Source: an uncultured Lachnospiraceae bacterium (lineage in GTDB: Bacteria > Bacillota > Clostridia > Lachnospirales > Lachnospiraceae). From it: a stretch of 56,402 nucleotides of DNA. This document shows, in pieces, positions 35,560-44,754 of this stretch. Both the position numbers and the translations under genes were made by a program. Where the stretch lies: the NCBI GenBank assembly GCA_947245585.1, contig CAMXPV010000024.1:1-56402 (forward strand). The letters run 5' to 3'. The notes beneath the pieces are model-generated. The model had not been told where the DNA came from. It saw nothing but the letters and a program-made list of their open reading frames with translations, and did no database searches. Positions within the stretch are counted from its first letter, which is position 1. Each line of letters starts with the position of its first letter.

Positions 35560-35608
35560 GAACAGATGTTCCAAAATGCTATACAGACGAATAGTGGTAT
35601 CCTATAAT
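35560..35608 (+). promoter_or_regulatory. LexA/DinR box and promoter of the upstream uvrB fragment
   Basis: GAAC-AGAT-GTTC at 35560-35571 matches the Gram-positive SOS box GAACN4GTTC. It is followed by TATACA (35580-35585), 17 bases, TATAAT (35603-35608) and the string CAAAACTGCTTTT, which closely matches the sequence after the promoter of the full uvrB gene. It is therefore the duplicated uvrB promoter. Confidence 0.7.
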
Positions 35609-35665
35609 CAAAACTGCTTTTGAGGTAAAGATGGTGTTTCATTGCATTTGAAAGAGGAGAAAGCA

Positions 35666-35773
35666 ATGAAGGAGAAAAAAGATGTATCTATTATAGAAAT
35701 TATTATAAGTAGTGTGAAAAAGTTACATATGCTACGCCTTTATACTATTCTACAAAACCAACAAGTGAGCTGA
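35666..35773 (+). CDS. Small ORF in the leader of the uvrB fragment (35 aa)
   Basis: Starts at ATG 35666 after an ideal GAGGAGAAAG. The 35-residue product opens MKEKKDVSIIEIIISSVKK and ends LQNQQVS; hydrophobic-amphipathic in the centre, no recognised family. It lies downstream of an SOS-type promoter in sequence absent from the intact uvrB leader, so it came with the extra leader DNA. It could be a real small peptide or the start of a broken gene. Confidence 0.35.
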   Translation: MKEKKDVSIIEIIISSVKKLHMLRLYTILQNQQVS

Positions 35774-35825
35774 AAAATGATAGCGATATAGATAGACATA
35801 GATATGAGGTTAAGTAGGAGCTTTC

Positions 35826-36098
35826 GTGGATCATTTCAAATTAGTATCAGAATACCAACCCATCGGTGACCAATCGCAAGCCATAGAAGCCTTGGTCAAA
35901 GGCATCAAGGAAGGCAACCAATTCCAGACGTTACTGGGCGTGACCGGTTCCGGCAAGACCTTCACCATGGCGAATATCATACAGGCGCTTAACAAGCCCA
36001 CTTTGGTCATAGCGCACAACAAGACCCTCGCCGGCCAACTCTACGGTGAATTCAAGGAATTTTTCCCGGAAAACGCGGCAGAATACTTTGTGTCCTAG
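35826..36098 (+). pseudogene. uvrB: Truncated uvrB copy (first ~90 codons)
   Basis: GTG 35826 opens a frame that is nearly identical to residues ~8-97 of the full UvrB encoded at 38592, including Walker [11 protein letters not shown] and [16 protein letters not shown], then stops at TAG exactly where the intact gene reads TAC-TAT (FVSYY). Only about five residues differ after the first few positions, while many third codon positions differ, so the two heads diverged under selection for protein sequence before this copy was cut. It cannot make a working helicase. Its promoter and LexA box are kept (35560-35608). Confidence 0.9.
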
Positions 36099-36100
36099 CA

Positions 36101-36211
36101 TGTAGATATTTTGATGACACTAAATATAGAACCAAAGAAATTAGAAAAATACAATATATAGTATGTGGGCAGACTTTTAACGTTGAAATGGACTGTATGG
36201 AACAGGCATAA
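36101..36211 (+). other. Orphan open frame after the uvrB fragment
   Basis: In frame TGT 36101 to TAA 36211 there is a continuous 36-residue reading (CRYFDDTKYRTKEIRKIQ..., ending MDCMEQA) without start codon of its own. It looks like the C-terminal tail of some gene cut by the rearrangement, but I do not recognise it. The remaining bases to 36333 are AT-rich, with GAGGAGG ahead of the next gene. Confidence 0.25.
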
Positions 36212-36333
36212 TGGTGAACAGAATTCGTGGAGAGAAGTAGATTGAGAAAATGATTTTTGGGGTATATAATAATATAAAATAAATATAAGAGATATTTAAA
36301 GCAGCTTGTATTAAAATTTGAGGAGGAAAAGCA

Positions 36334-36609
36334 ATGGCAGTAGTAAGCATAGAAATACCTGATGAAATGATAGAGTTTGCAATACCATCAAGCAAAGATG
36401 AACAGCTTAAAGTAAATGCCATGATATTATATCCTTATATACAACAGGGAACAATTTCACATGGAAGGGCGGCTGAGATTCTTGGGATTTTCAAGATGGA
36501 TTTGATTACTTTATATGGGAAAATGGGATTGTCATATATTGAGATGTCAGAAGATGAAATAGAGGAGGAACTTGAAACGGTCAGATATCTGAAGGAAGTG
36601 ATGAAATGA
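36334..36609 (+). CDS. UPF0175 family protein (antitoxin-like)
   Basis: 91-residue protein of the UPF0175 family, thought to be antitoxins paired with DUF3368/PIN toxins. Seen: VSIEIPDEMIEFAIPS, LKVNAMILYPYIQQGTISHGRAAEILGIFKMDLITLYGKMGL, a short DNA-binding-like helix pair, and a C-terminal acidic helix (EDEIEEELETVRYLKEVMK). The ATG at 36334 has GAGGAGG. It overlaps the next gene by four bases (ATGA), as toxin-antitoxin pairs commonly do. Confidence 0.85.
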   Translation: MAVVSIEIPDEMIEFAIPSSKDEQLKVNAMILYPYIQQGTISHGRAAEILGIFKMDLITLYGKMGLSYIEMSEDEIEEELETVRYLKEVMK

Positions 36610-36962
36610 TTGTGATTTCGGATACAACCCCGATTATATCGTTACTTAAAGCAGGGCAATTAGAATTATTACAAAAATTGTATAATAAGGTTGAAGGAGA
36701 AAGCGCGGCACTTATTATGTATGACGAACAAAAAGCAGATCTTTTATTGATGGATGAACAGAAGGGGAGAAGGGTTGCCAAACGACTCAATGTAAGACAT
36801 ATCGGGACAGCGGGTATTCTGATGTTGGCATATGATAAAGGTTTGATTCAAGCAGAAAAAGTCAAAGAATGTATCGATATAATGCTTGAAAATAAAATCA
36901 GATTAGGCGAAAACATTTGCAATATTGTAATGGCTCATGTAGGTTTGGACATTCAGTATTAG
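36606..36962 (+). pseudogene. DUF3368 PIN-like toxin with internal in-frame deletion
   Basis: Starts MIVISDTTPIISLLKAGQLELLQKLYNKV, the normal opening of DUF3368 PIN-fold proteins with the first catalytic Asp. It then jumps directly to EGESAALIMYDEQKADLLLMDEQKGR, which in full-length members (about 155-170 aa) lies roughly 45-50 residues later. The C-terminal part (GTAGILMLAYDKGLI, ECIDIML) is intact. The 118-residue product keeps the frame but lacks the central alpha region and one conserved acidic stretch, so nuclease activity is doubtful. An intact UPF0175 partner is upstream. Confidence 0.7.
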
Positions 36963-37134
36963 TTTGAATGATTTTATATCCGTGGCAGTAGTTATTTTGC
37001 ACAACCACCCTTCTGCACAAACTTTTTCAATACAAGACATACGGTTTTTTATTGAGTTCTCTGTGTTAGAGATTATGGTTGTGGTATCAAATCAAGGAGC
37101 GGTTCACTATTTAAGATGAGAGGAAAGTTATGTT

Positions 37135-37296
37135 TTGAATGATGTGGAATATGATTTTAAGCCTTTGAAAATAGTCACACCAGATCCGGATTATAAGGTT
37201 GATGAAGTAGAATTGCAGAAAAGTATTCAAAAGAGTAAGGAAATGATGGCAGTGATTGAAGAATATAAGCGTAAAAGGGCAGTTCCTAATTTATAA
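37135..37296 (+). CDS. Small hypothetical ORF (53 aa)
   Basis: Frame from TTG 37135 (AGAGGAAAG upstream) to TAA 37294-37296: opens LNDVEYDFKPLKIVTPDPDY, then KVDEVELQKSIQKSKEMM and a lysine/arginine-rich helix. Codon use looks coding-like, but no family is recognised, and it may be the 3' part of a lost gene. The surrounding 36963-37346 stretch otherwise shows nothing I can name. Confidence 0.3.
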   Translation: MNDVEYDFKPLKIVTPDPDYKVDEVELQKSIQKSKEMMAVIEEYKRKRAVPNL

Positions 37297-37346
37297 GAGT
37301 TAAAGAAGTATTTGCAGAAAGTACGAGGTAATACTAAGAATTTGAT

Positions 37347-38144
37347 ATGATGCTGCCAGAGTTTTTATCTTTAAGGGAAAAAGAAAAGTTCTTCCGTTCA
37401 CTGAATGGTGAGCAGAAAATAGATGCGTTGAACGAGATGATAGAAGAATCGAAGCATATCGTCTTTCTTGGCGGAGCAGGCGTCTCTACAGAGAGCGGGA
37501 TACCGGATTTTCGGAGTAAGGACGGGTTATATAATAAGCAGGACCGTAAATTTCGGAAGTACAAACCGGAGTATCTGCTCAGCTATGATTGTCTGAATAA
37601 GAAGCCGGAGATATTTTTTTCCTATTTTCGAAAGAATCTGGATTGCCGGACTTCCCAGCCTAATGATGCGCATAAGAAACTGGCGGAAATGGAGCGGAAT
37701 GGAAAACTGGATGGAATTGTTACTCAGAATATTGACGGACTGCATCAGAGGGCGGGGAGTAAGAAGGTGTGGGAGATTCATGGAAGTGCGCTCCGTTGCT
37801 ATTGTGTAAGCTGCCGTGCGGAATATGGGACGGAGTTTATTTTTGAAAATACAGAGGAAATACCGCGCTGCCCGAAGTGTGGCAAGATGGTACGTCCCGA
37901 TGTGACCTTGTATGGAGAGTTCCTGCCTCAAAGAGCATATGAAGAATCCGTTGCACTCATCAGGTATGCGGATTGTCTGATCATTGGCGGAACCTCATTG
38001 GAGGTGGGAAGTGCAGCGCAGCTTGCGCATATGTATCATGGGAAGTATCTTGTGATTATCAATAAAGGCAAAACGAAGATGGAAGGCAGGGCAGATCTTG
38101 TATTCCATGACAGCATCGGGAAAGTGATGAATCAGATTGGGTGA
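37347..38144 (+). CDS. Sir2 family NAD-dependent protein deacylase
   Basis: Sirtuin of 265 residues that removes acyl groups from lysines using NAD. Seen: VFLGGAGVSTESGIPDFRSKDGLYN (NAD binding), TQNIDGLHQRAG, the catalytic-His stretch WEIHGSALRC, a zinc knuckle of four cysteines (CVSC ... CPKC), VRPDVTLYGEFLP, and IIGGTSLEVGSAAQL. The protein carries ~20 extra residues at the N terminus (MLPEFLSLREKEKFF), and no good ribosome site precedes ATG 37347/37350, so the start is uncertain. It sits between the two uvrB heads. A defence role like that of some sirtuins is possible but nothing here shows it. Confidence 0.92.
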   Translation: MMLPEFLSLREKEKFFRSLNGEQKIDALNEMIEESKHIVFLGGAGVSTESGIPDFRSKDGLYNKQDRKFRKYKPEYLLSYDCLNKKPEIFFSYFRKNLDCRTSQPNDAHKKLAEMERNGKLDGIVTQNIDGLHQRAGSKKVWEIHGSALRCYCVSCRAEYGTEFIFENTEEIPRCPKCGKMVRPDVTLYGEFLPQRAYEESVALIRYADCLIIGGTSLEVGSAAQLAHMYHGKYLVIINKGKTKMEGRADLVFHDSIGKVMNQIG

Positions 38145-38453
38145 AGCTATTTAAAAAATAATCTGCGGAAAAATAGCTACGTAAGTTTCAACACAAGGGA
38201 AGGTCAATGCACGGAGTAAAAAATTATGATACAGATAAAAAAATTAGAAAAATTATATAGTAATGTCAATCACTTTCATATTCTGCAGAATCTGGAAGCA
38301 ATGTCCATTGATAGGATTCCCTGTTTTTTTAATATCTGTAAATGGAGTGGAACGAGTGAGGAAAAATGGATTGTTGGAGATTATAGGCGCACACAGGACA
38401 GTGACAGATCCGGATGGGAGACAAAAAAGTCAGCTTACAAAAATTCACAAATA
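38145..38453 (+). other. Gap before uvrB with unassigned open frames
   Basis: About 310 bases without a recognisable gene. Two overlapping frames are open: ATG 38227-38489 (87 codons) and ATG 38263-38454 (63 codons, ending NGLLEIIGAHRTVTDPDG...). Neither has a convincing ribosome site or a known family; the second could be the tail of a broken gene. The region joins the sirtuin to the uvrB promoter. Confidence 0.3.
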
Positions 38454-38505
38454 AGAACAAATGTTCTAAAAATCTCTGTACAAATCTGATTCAGTATGAT
38501 ATAAT
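38454..38505 (+). promoter_or_regulatory. LexA/DinR box and promoter of uvrBA
   Basis: AGAACAAATGTTCT at 38454-38467 contains GAAC-N4-GTTC, the Gram-positive SOS box. TGTACA (38477-38482), 17 bases, TATAAT (38500-38505) follows. LexA bound here would cover the region just upstream of -35. The leader continues 86 bases to the GTG start, preceded by GGAGGTGA (38577-38584). Confidence 0.75.
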
Positions 38506-38591
38506 CAAATCTGCTTTTACATGAATCCCCAAAGCACGAATTTCGTACCAATAGGCGAACTTTTTACTATGAATTTCGGAGGTGACCTTTC

Positions 38592-40592
38592 GTGCAAAAT
38601 GAACAAAAAACGTTCAAACTTCACAGCGAATACCAACCCACAGGCGACCAACCGCAAGCCATAGAAGCCTTGGTCAAAGGCTTTAAGGAAGGCAACCAAT
38701 TCCAGACGTTACTGGGCGTGACAGGTTCGGGTAAGACCTTCACCATGGCAAATATCATACAGGCGCTTAACAAGCCAACTTTGGTGATCGCGCACAATAA
38801 GACCCTCGCGGGACAGCTCTACGGCGAGTTCAAGGAATTTTTCCCGGAAAATGCGGTAGAATATTTTGTGTCCTACTATGATTATTATCAGCCGGAAGCC
38901 TATGTGCCATCCACGGACACTTACATTGCAAAGGATTCTTCCATAAACGACGAGATAGACAAACTGCGGCTTTCAGCCACGGCCTCCCTGACGGAGCGTC
39001 GGGACGTGGTGGTGATTGCCAGTGTTTCCTGCATTTATGGGTTGGGAAGTCCCGAGGAGTACGCGGGCATGAGTATGTCCCTTCGACCCGGCATGACAAA
39101 GGACAGGGACGAGGTGATTCGCGGACTGATTGAGATGCAGTATAACAGAAATGATATGGATCTCGACAGATGCTGTTTTCGGGTGCGGGGGGATGTGCTT
39201 GAGATCTGTCCGGCGCAGGGTGGCGATTATCTGATCCGCATAGAGTTTTTCGGGGATGAGATTGACCGGATTGCGGAAGCTGACCCTTTGACGGGACAGG
39301 TGCATACGGTTTTGGAGCATGTGATGATTTTTCCGGCTTCCCACTACGTTGTACCGCCGGAGAAGATTCGCACGGCCTGTAAGGTGATCGAGCAGGAACT
39401 TGACGAGCAGGTGAAGTTTTTTAAGGGCGAGGACAAGCTTCTGGAGGCGCAGCGAATTTCAGAGAGAACCAATTTCGATATCGAGATGCTGCGGGAAACA
39501 GGCTTCTGTTCCGGTATCGAAAACTATTCCAGACATTTAAACGGGATGGCGGAGGGGGAACCGCCGTTCACACTGTTGGATTACTTTAAAGATGATTTCC
39601 TGATTATTATAGATGAGTCCCACATGACGATTCCGCAGATACGGGGCATGTTCGCGGGGGACAGGTCGAGAAAAAACACATTGGTGGATTATGGATTCCG
39701 TCTGCCTTCCGCTTTGGATAACAGGCCGCTTTGTTTTGAGGAGTTTGAGGGACACATTGACCAGATGCTTTTTGTTTCTGCGACACCCTCCGATTACGAG
39801 GCGGCGCACGAGCTTTTTCGCACCGAGCAGATCATACGGCCTACCGGCCTGTTGGACCCTGAGGTTTCCGTGCGGTCGGTGGAAGGGCAGATCGATGATC
39901 TGATTTCGGAGATCAATCAGGTGGTGGCGGATAAAGGTAAGGTTTTGGTGACTACGCTCACCAAACGGATGGCCGAAGATTTGACGGATTACATGAACGA
40001 TGTGGGGATTCGTGTCAAATATCTGCACTCCGATATTGATACGTTGGAGCGGGCCGAGATCATTCGGGATATGAGATTGGATGTCTTTGATGTATTGGTG
40101 GGAATCAATCTTTTGCGTGAGGGATTGGATATCCCGGAAATTGAACTGGTGGCGATCCTTGATGCGGATAAGGAGGGCTTTTTGCGTTCCGCCACCTCTC
40201 TGATTCAGACCATCGGCCGGGCGGCCAGAAATGCCAAAGGACATGTGATCATGTACGCCGACAATAGGACGGATTCTATGAATGTGGCTATCACGGAGAC
40301 CAACCGCCGTCGGCAGATTCAGCAGGCGTACAATGAAGAACACGGCATTACGCCCCAGACGATTCAGAAAGCGGTGCGCGACCTGATCAGTATTTCCAAG
40401 ACCATCGCGAAGGAGGAGAAACGGTTTGAAAAGGACCCGGAATCCATGAGCAGGGAGGAACTGGAGAAGCTGATCAAGGAAGTGGAGAAGCAGATGAAAA
40501 AGGCCGCTGCGGATCTGAACTTCGAGGCCGCCGCAGAATTGCGTGACCGGATGGTAGACCTCAAAGTGAAATTGAGAGACTTTGACAAATGA
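38592..40592 (+). CDS. uvrB: Excinuclease ABC subunit B
   Basis: DNA damage-verifying helicase subunit of nucleotide excision repair. 666 residues. Seen: Walker [11 protein letters not shown] near residue 40, the beta-hairpin [18 protein letters not shown], the Walker B-type DESHMT, helicase motifs [15 protein letters not shown] and [22 protein letters not shown], and the C-terminal UVR motif [10 protein letters not shown]. Start GTG 38592 with GGAGGTGA spaced seven bases. SOS box upstream; uvrA follows after 61 bases. The first ~90 codons exist again upstream as a truncated copy. Confidence 0.98.
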   Translation: MQNEQKTFKLHSEYQPTGDQPQAIEALVKGFKEGNQFQTLLGVTGSGKTFTMANIIQALNKPTLVIAHNKTLAGQLYGEFKEFFPENAVEYFVSYYDYYQPEAYVPSTDTYIAKDSSINDEIDKLRLSATASLTERRDVVVIASVSCIYGLGSPEEYAGMSMSLRPGMTKDRDEVIRGLIEMQYNRNDMDLDRCCFRVRGDVLEICPAQGGDYLIRIEFFGDEIDRIAEADPLTGQVHTVLEHVMIFPASHYVVPPEKIRTACKVIEQELDEQVKFFKGEDKLLEAQRISERTNFDIEMLRETGFCSGIENYSRHLNGMAEGEPPFTLLDYFKDDFLIIIDESHMTIPQIRGMFAGDRSRKNTLVDYGFRLPSALDNRPLCFEEFEGHIDQMLFVSATPSDYEAAHELFRTEQIIRPTGLLDPEVSVRSVEGQIDDLISEINQVVADKGKVLVTTLTKRMAEDLTDYMNDVGIRVKYLHSDIDTLERAEIIRDMRLDVFDVLVGINLLREGLDIPEIELVAILDADKEGFLRSATSLIQTIGRAARNAKGHVIMYADNRTDSMNVAITETNRRRQIQQAYNEEHGITPQTIQKAVRDLISISKTIAKEEKRFEKDPESMSREELEKLIKEVEKQMKKAAADLNFEAAAELRDRMVDLKVKLRDFDK

Positions 40593-40653
40593 TTTGGTTT
40601 GGCGCCAGGGAAAAAGAAAAGGGCATAAAAGATAAAATGAGAGGTAGAGTGTC

Positions 40654-43527
40654 ATGTCAGATACAGTAAAGATGCGTCCGCGGGAAGTGATTAAGATACG
40701 CGGGGCAAATGAACATAACTTAAAGGGAATTGATCTGGATATTCCCCGTAATGAGTTTGTGGTGCTCACAGGGTTGTCCGGTTCCGGGAAATCGTCCCTC
40801 GCCTTCGACACGATCTATGCGGAAGGGCAGAGACGCTATATGGAGTCTCTTTCTTCCTATGCGAGGCAGTTTTTGGGGCAGATGGAGAAACCGGATGTGG
40901 AACGGATTGAAGGGCTTTCTCCGGCGATCTCCATTGATCAGAAATCCACAAACAGGAATCCCCGTTCCACCGTGGGAACGGTGACGGAGATTTATGACTA
41001 TTTCCGGTTGCTCTATGCCCGCATTGGTATTCCACATTGTCCGAACTGTGGGAAGGAAATTAAAAAGCAGACGGTGGATCAGATCGTGGATCAGGTAATG
41101 TCGCTGCCAGAGGGAACGAAAATCCAATTGCTTGCGCCGGTGGTGCGGGGCAGAAAGGGGCAGCATGAGAAAGTTTTTGACCGGGCGCGAAGAAGCGGTT
41201 ATGTGAGAGTGCGGGTGGACGGCAGTCTCTATGATCTGAGCGAAGAGTCTGACAGCTTTAAACTGGATAAAAATATTAAACATAACATTGAGATCGTGGT
41301 GGACCGTCTTGTGGTCAAAGCGGGAATAGAACGCCGTCTTACAGATTCCGTAGAAAATGTATTTGCATTGGCGGAGGGATTGATGACCCTGGACGTGATA
41401 GACGGAGAGCCGATTCAGTTTAGCCAGAGCTTTGCCTGCCCCGACTGCGGGATCAGCATCAGTGAGATTGAGCCGAGAAGTTTCTCCTTTAATAATCCGT
41501 TTGGCGCATGTCCTGGCTGCTTTGGCTTAGGCTATAAAATGGAGTTTGATGAGGAGCTGATTATACCAGACAAAAGTGTTAGTCTGGAGGATGGAGCGAT
41601 TGCCGTTTTGGGATGGCAGTCTAGCGGCGACAAGGGCAGTTTCACCAATGCGGTTTTACAGGCGCTTTCCAAGAAATTTAAGTTCAGCCTGAAAACGCCA
41701 TTTGGAGAGCTTCCGGAGGAAATTCAAGATATTATCATTCACGGCACCACGAAGTCGGTGGATGTGCATTATGAAGGGCAGCGAGGCAGCGGCGTTTATC
41801 CGGTGGTCTTTGAAGGCGTGATCAAAAACGTGGAACGGCGTTACCGGGAGACAAGCTCTGATTGGAGTAAGCAGGAGTACGAAAGCTTCATGCGGATTAC
41901 TCCCTGTAAGGAATGCAAGGGGATGCGCCTGAAAAAAGAGGCTTTGGCGGTGACGGTATGCGATAAAAATATATTTGAGATTACTTCCATGTCCGTGTCC
42001 AAGCTGCACGATTTTATCGGCGGTATGCAGCTGACGCCCCAACAGGAATTGATCGGGAAACGGGTCTTAAAGGAAATTCGCGCCAGAGTGGGGTTCCTTG
42101 TGGAAGTGGGACTGGAATATCTGTCGCTCGCAAGGGCGACCAGTTCCCTTTCCGGCGGCGAGGCCCAGAGAATCCGTTTGGCGACACAGATCGGCTCTGG
42201 GTTAGTGGGCGTTTGTTATATTCTGGACGAGCCGAGTATCGGCCTGCACCAGAGGGATAATGACAAGCTGATTGCGGCGCTCAAAAATCTGCGGGATATG
42301 GGAAATACGCTTCTCGTGGTGGAACACGATGAGGACACCATGTTGGCGGCGGATCATATCGTGGATATCGGGCCGGGAGCGGGAAGCCGCGGCGGCGAGG
42401 TGGTTGCGCAGGGAACGGCGGAGGAGATCATGCAGGTGGAGGAGTCTGTCACGGGACAATACCTGAGTGGAAAACTGCAGATTCCAGTACCGAAGACGCG
42501 CCGGAAACCGACGGGTTGGCTTACCGTGAAAGGCGCGGAAGAAAATAACCTGAAAAAAATTGACGTGAAATTCCCCACGGGTATTATGACCTGTGTGACA
42601 GGGGTTTCAGGTTCGGGTAAAAGTTCCCTTGTCAATGAGATTCTTTATAAACATCTGGCAAAGGATTTGAACAGGGCGCGCTGTATTCCCGGAAAGCATA
42701 AGGAAATTTTGGGAATCGATCAGCTCGACAAGGTGATTAACATTGACCAGTCCCCCATCGGCAGAACACCCCGCTCCAATCCGGCGACCTACACAGGGGT
42801 CTTTGACCAGATTCGGGATCTTTTTGCCACCACCCAGGATGCGAAAGCCAGAGGCTACAAGAAAGGGCGTTTTAGTTTTAATGTGAAGGGCGGTAGGTGT
42901 GAAGCCTGCGGCGGCGACGGCATTATCAAGATAGAGATGCACTTTTTGCCTGACGTTTATGTGCCCTGCGAAGTCTGCGGCGGCAAGCGGTACAACCGGG
43001 AAACGTTGGAGGTAAAGTATAAAGGCAAGAGTATTTTTGATGTGCTCGACATGACGGTGGAGGAGGCGGTTCCCTTCTTTGAGAATCTGCCTTCCATTCG
43101 CAGAAAGATAGAAACTTTAAATGACGTGGGGCTCTCCTATGTGAAATTGGGACAGCCTTCCACAACGCTTTCCGGCGGCGAGGCGCAGCGTATTAAGTTA
43201 GCCACAGAACTCTCCAAGAGAAGTACGGGTAAGACCATCTATATTCTGGACGAGCCGACCACGGGGCTGCACTTTGCGGACGTTCATAAGTTGGTGGATA
43301 TTCTGCATAAATTGGCGGAGGGTGGCAATACGGTGGTGGTCATTGAGCACAACCTTGACGTGATCAAGACGGCCGATTACATCATTGACATGGGCCCGGA
43401 GGGCGGCGAAGGCGGCGGCACTGTGATTGCGGAAGGGACGCCGGAAGAGATCGCAAAGAATAAGAAGTCTTACACCGGTATTTATATTAAAAAGATGCTA
43501 GATAAGGCGAGTCATGATTGTCATTGA
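40654..43527 (+). CDS. uvrA: Excinuclease ABC subunit A
   Basis: ATPase that finds DNA lesions and loads UvrB. 957 residues. Seen: first Walker [15 protein letters not shown], zinc module [10 protein letters not shown] and CPDC...[18 protein letters not shown], signature [19 protein letters not shown], second Walker [34 protein letters not shown] zinc finger, second signature and Walker [13 protein letters not shown]. The C terminus after YIKKMLDK reads ASHDCH, and those codons overlap a remnant of dinD in another frame, so the original 3' end was probably replaced by a few codons. Functional loss is not expected. Confidence 0.98.
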   Translation: MSDTVKMRPREVIKIRGANEHNLKGIDLDIPRNEFVVLTGLSGSGKSSLAFDTIYAEGQRRYMESLSSYARQFLGQMEKPDVERIEGLSPAISIDQKSTNRNPRSTVGTVTEIYDYFRLLYARIGIPHCPNCGKEIKKQTVDQIVDQVMSLPEGTKIQLLAPVVRGRKGQHEKVFDRARRSGYVRVRVDGSLYDLSEESDSFKLDKNIKHNIEIVVDRLVVKAGIERRLTDSVENVFALAEGLMTLDVIDGEPIQFSQSFACPDCGISISEIEPRSFSFNNPFGACPGCFGLGYKMEFDEELIIPDKSVSLEDGAIAVLGWQSSGDKGSFTNAVLQALSKKFKFSLKTPFGELPEEIQDIIIHGTTKSVDVHYEGQRGSGVYPVVFEGVIKNVERRYRETSSDWSKQEYESFMRITPCKECKGMRLKKEALAVTVCDKNIFEITSMSVSKLHDFIGGMQLTPQQELIGKRVLKEIRARVGFLVEVGLEYLSLARATSSLSGGEAQRIRLATQIGSGLVGVCYILDEPSIGLHQRDNDKLIAALKNLRDMGNTLLVVEHDEDTMLAADHIVDIGPGAGSRGGEVVAQGTAEEIMQVEESVTGQYLSGKLQIPVPKTRRKPTGWLTVKGAEENNLKKIDVKFPTGIMTCVTGVSGSGKSSLVNEILYKHLAKDLNRARCIPGKHKEILGIDQLDKVINIDQSPIGRTPRSNPATYTGVFDQIRDLFATTQDAKARGYKKGRFSFNVKGGRCEACGGDGIIKIEMHFLPDVYVPCEVCGGKRYNRETLEVKYKGKSIFDVLDMTVEEAVPFFENLPSIRRKIETLNDVGLSYVKLGQPSTTLSGGEAQRIKLATELSKRSTGKTIYILDEPTTGLHFADVHKLVDILHKLAEGGNTVVVIEHNLDVIKTADYIIDMGPEGGEGGGTVIAEGTPEEIAKNKKSYTGIYIKKMLDKASHDCH

Positions 43528-43582
43528 GAACAGCGGACATGGTGTGGTTGGCGATTTTCTAGCGGACAACTTGAGTATCTAA
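43514..43582 (+). pseudogene. dinD fragment overlapping the 3' end of uvrA
   Basis: The frame from ATG 43514 reads [15 protein letters not shown], matching MIACENSGHNVSDDF in the intact DinD encoded at 43652 (its copy lies at ~43801). DNA similarity over about 45 bases is clear and then ends, with a stop at 43580-43582. It is a shred of a second dinD allele, not a functional gene. Confidence 0.7.
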
Positions 43583-43651
43583 GCGATAATTCAAGTTTGG
43601 AAAGAAATTTTTTTGTGGAAAATCGAAATCTAGAAGGGCAGAGTTGATTGA

Positions 43652-44512
43652 ATGGCGGGATTGAAAGCGAAAGAGTATAAGAAATTTGAGGATATTAAGC
43701 GCATCAAAGAAGATGGATCGGAGTTTTGGAGTGCGAGAGAGTTGGCGAATGCGTTAGAATATTCCAAATGGGAAAATTTTTCAAAAGTAATCGCGCGTGC
43801 TATGATTGCCTGTGAAAACAGCGGACACAATGTATCAGACGATTTTCCTGAGGTCAGGAAAATCGTAGATGCGGGTGCAACGAACAAGCCGGTAAAAGAT
43901 TATGAATTATCAAGATATGCCTGTTATTTGATTGTTCAAAACGGAGATCCAAGGAAAAGAGTAGTTGCTTTGGGTCAGACTTATTTTGCGATACAGACGT
44001 ATCGACAGGAAGTTGCCGACCATTTTAATCAGCTAGATGAGGATAGAAGACGTCTTGTTGTTCGTGGAGATATCAAGCAATGGAACCAACTTTTAGCGGA
44101 AACGGCGCATGACGCCGGAGTGATTACGAATGAAGAATTTGCAATATTTCAAAATGCCGGATATATGGGGCTTTATGGTGGATTAGATGTAGAAGATATT
44201 CATGCAAGAAAAGAACTTGAAGTTGGACAAAAGATTCTGGATTATATGGGAAGTACGGAGCTTATCGCCAATCTTTTCCGTATTTCACAAACAGAGGAGA
44301 AACTGCGGAAAGATAGCATACAGGGTGCTGATGTGGCGACAAGCGTGCATTATAATGTTGGAAAAGAAGTACGTACGGCTATTGAAAAAATTGGAGGAAC
44401 GATGCCGGAGGACTTGCCCAAACCGGTAAAAAGCATACAGGAGATAGAAAGAGAAGAGATGGCGAGATTGAAAGCGAAGGCTAAGAAAGGCAAAATTATG
44501 CTTGATGAATGA
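43652..44512 (+). CDS. dinD: DNA damage-inducible protein D
   Basis: 286-residue DinD-family protein; E. coli DinD is SOS-induced and inhibits RecA filaments. Seen: YKKFEDIKRIKEDGSEFWSARELANALEYSKWENF (BRO/KilA-N-like start), KDYELSRYACYLIVQNGDPRK, VALGQTYFAIQTYRQE, DAGVITNEEFAIFQNAGYMGLYGG and the C-terminal MPEDLPKPVKSIQ. The ATG at 43652 has only a weak AGAAGGG about 15 bases upstream. No GAACN4GTTC box was found in the 124-base gap; expression may be read-through from uvrBA, which has one. Codon use is AT-richer than uvrA. Confidence 0.92.
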   Translation: MAGLKAKEYKKFEDIKRIKEDGSEFWSARELANALEYSKWENFSKVIARAMIACENSGHNVSDDFPEVRKIVDAGATNKPVKDYELSRYACYLIVQNGDPRKRVVALGQTYFAIQTYRQEVADHFNQLDEDRRRLVVRGDIKQWNQLLAETAHDAGVITNEEFAIFQNAGYMGLYGGLDVEDIHARKELEVGQKILDYMGSTELIANLFRISQTEEKLRKDSIQGADVATSVHYNVGKEVRTAIEKIGGTMPEDLPKPVKSIQEIEREEMARLKAKAKKGKIMLDE

Positions 44513-44636
44513 GAATGAATATTACTACGATATTCTTCTCGGTTTCGGAGATAAATGCGAGTGCTTGGAACCGTTATATATTCGCGACGCAATGAAGCGC
44601 AGAATATATAATATAGCGGCTATATATGAAAAATAA
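44505..44636 (+). pseudogene. C-terminal fragment of a WYL-domain regulator
   Basis: A 43-codon frame overlapping the dinD stop reads NEYYYDILLGFGDKCECLEP, then LYIRDAMKRRIYNIAAIYEK. This matches the end of WYL/YafY-type transcriptional regulators (LLGFGxxAxVLEPxxxRxxM...). All upstream parts, including the HTH and the WYL triad, are absent, so it is the tail left after a deletion or insertion. Confidence 0.65.
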
Positions 44637-44690
44637 CCTGATTATCCTCATTAGACACATAAAAAATTAACGATAAACATTAAATATTTA

Positions 44691-44719
44691 ATGACAAACA
44701 TTTCCGCCCGTGCTATAAT
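44691..44719 (+). promoter_or_regulatory. Predicted promoter for the DUF2975-XRE pair
   Basis: ATGACA (44691-44696), 17 bases, TATAAT (44714-44719), 35 bases before the ATG at 44755. Confidence 0.6.
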
Positions 44720-44754
44720 TGAATAAAGAAAGTAATAGAATGGGAGGAAAAAGT

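Noticed and set aside
39537..40811. Long minus-strand open frame (424 codons) opposite uvrB
   Set aside because: It is antisense to a strongly conserved gene, has no ribosome site and its translation lacks any domain pattern. Similar antisense frames at 8701-9525, 10554-11312, 12420-13058 and 26823-27725 were dropped for the same reason.
43528..43651. Possible LexA box upstream of dinD
   Set aside because: The only GAAC in the stretch is not followed by GTTC at the right distance; it belongs to the dinD fragment itself.
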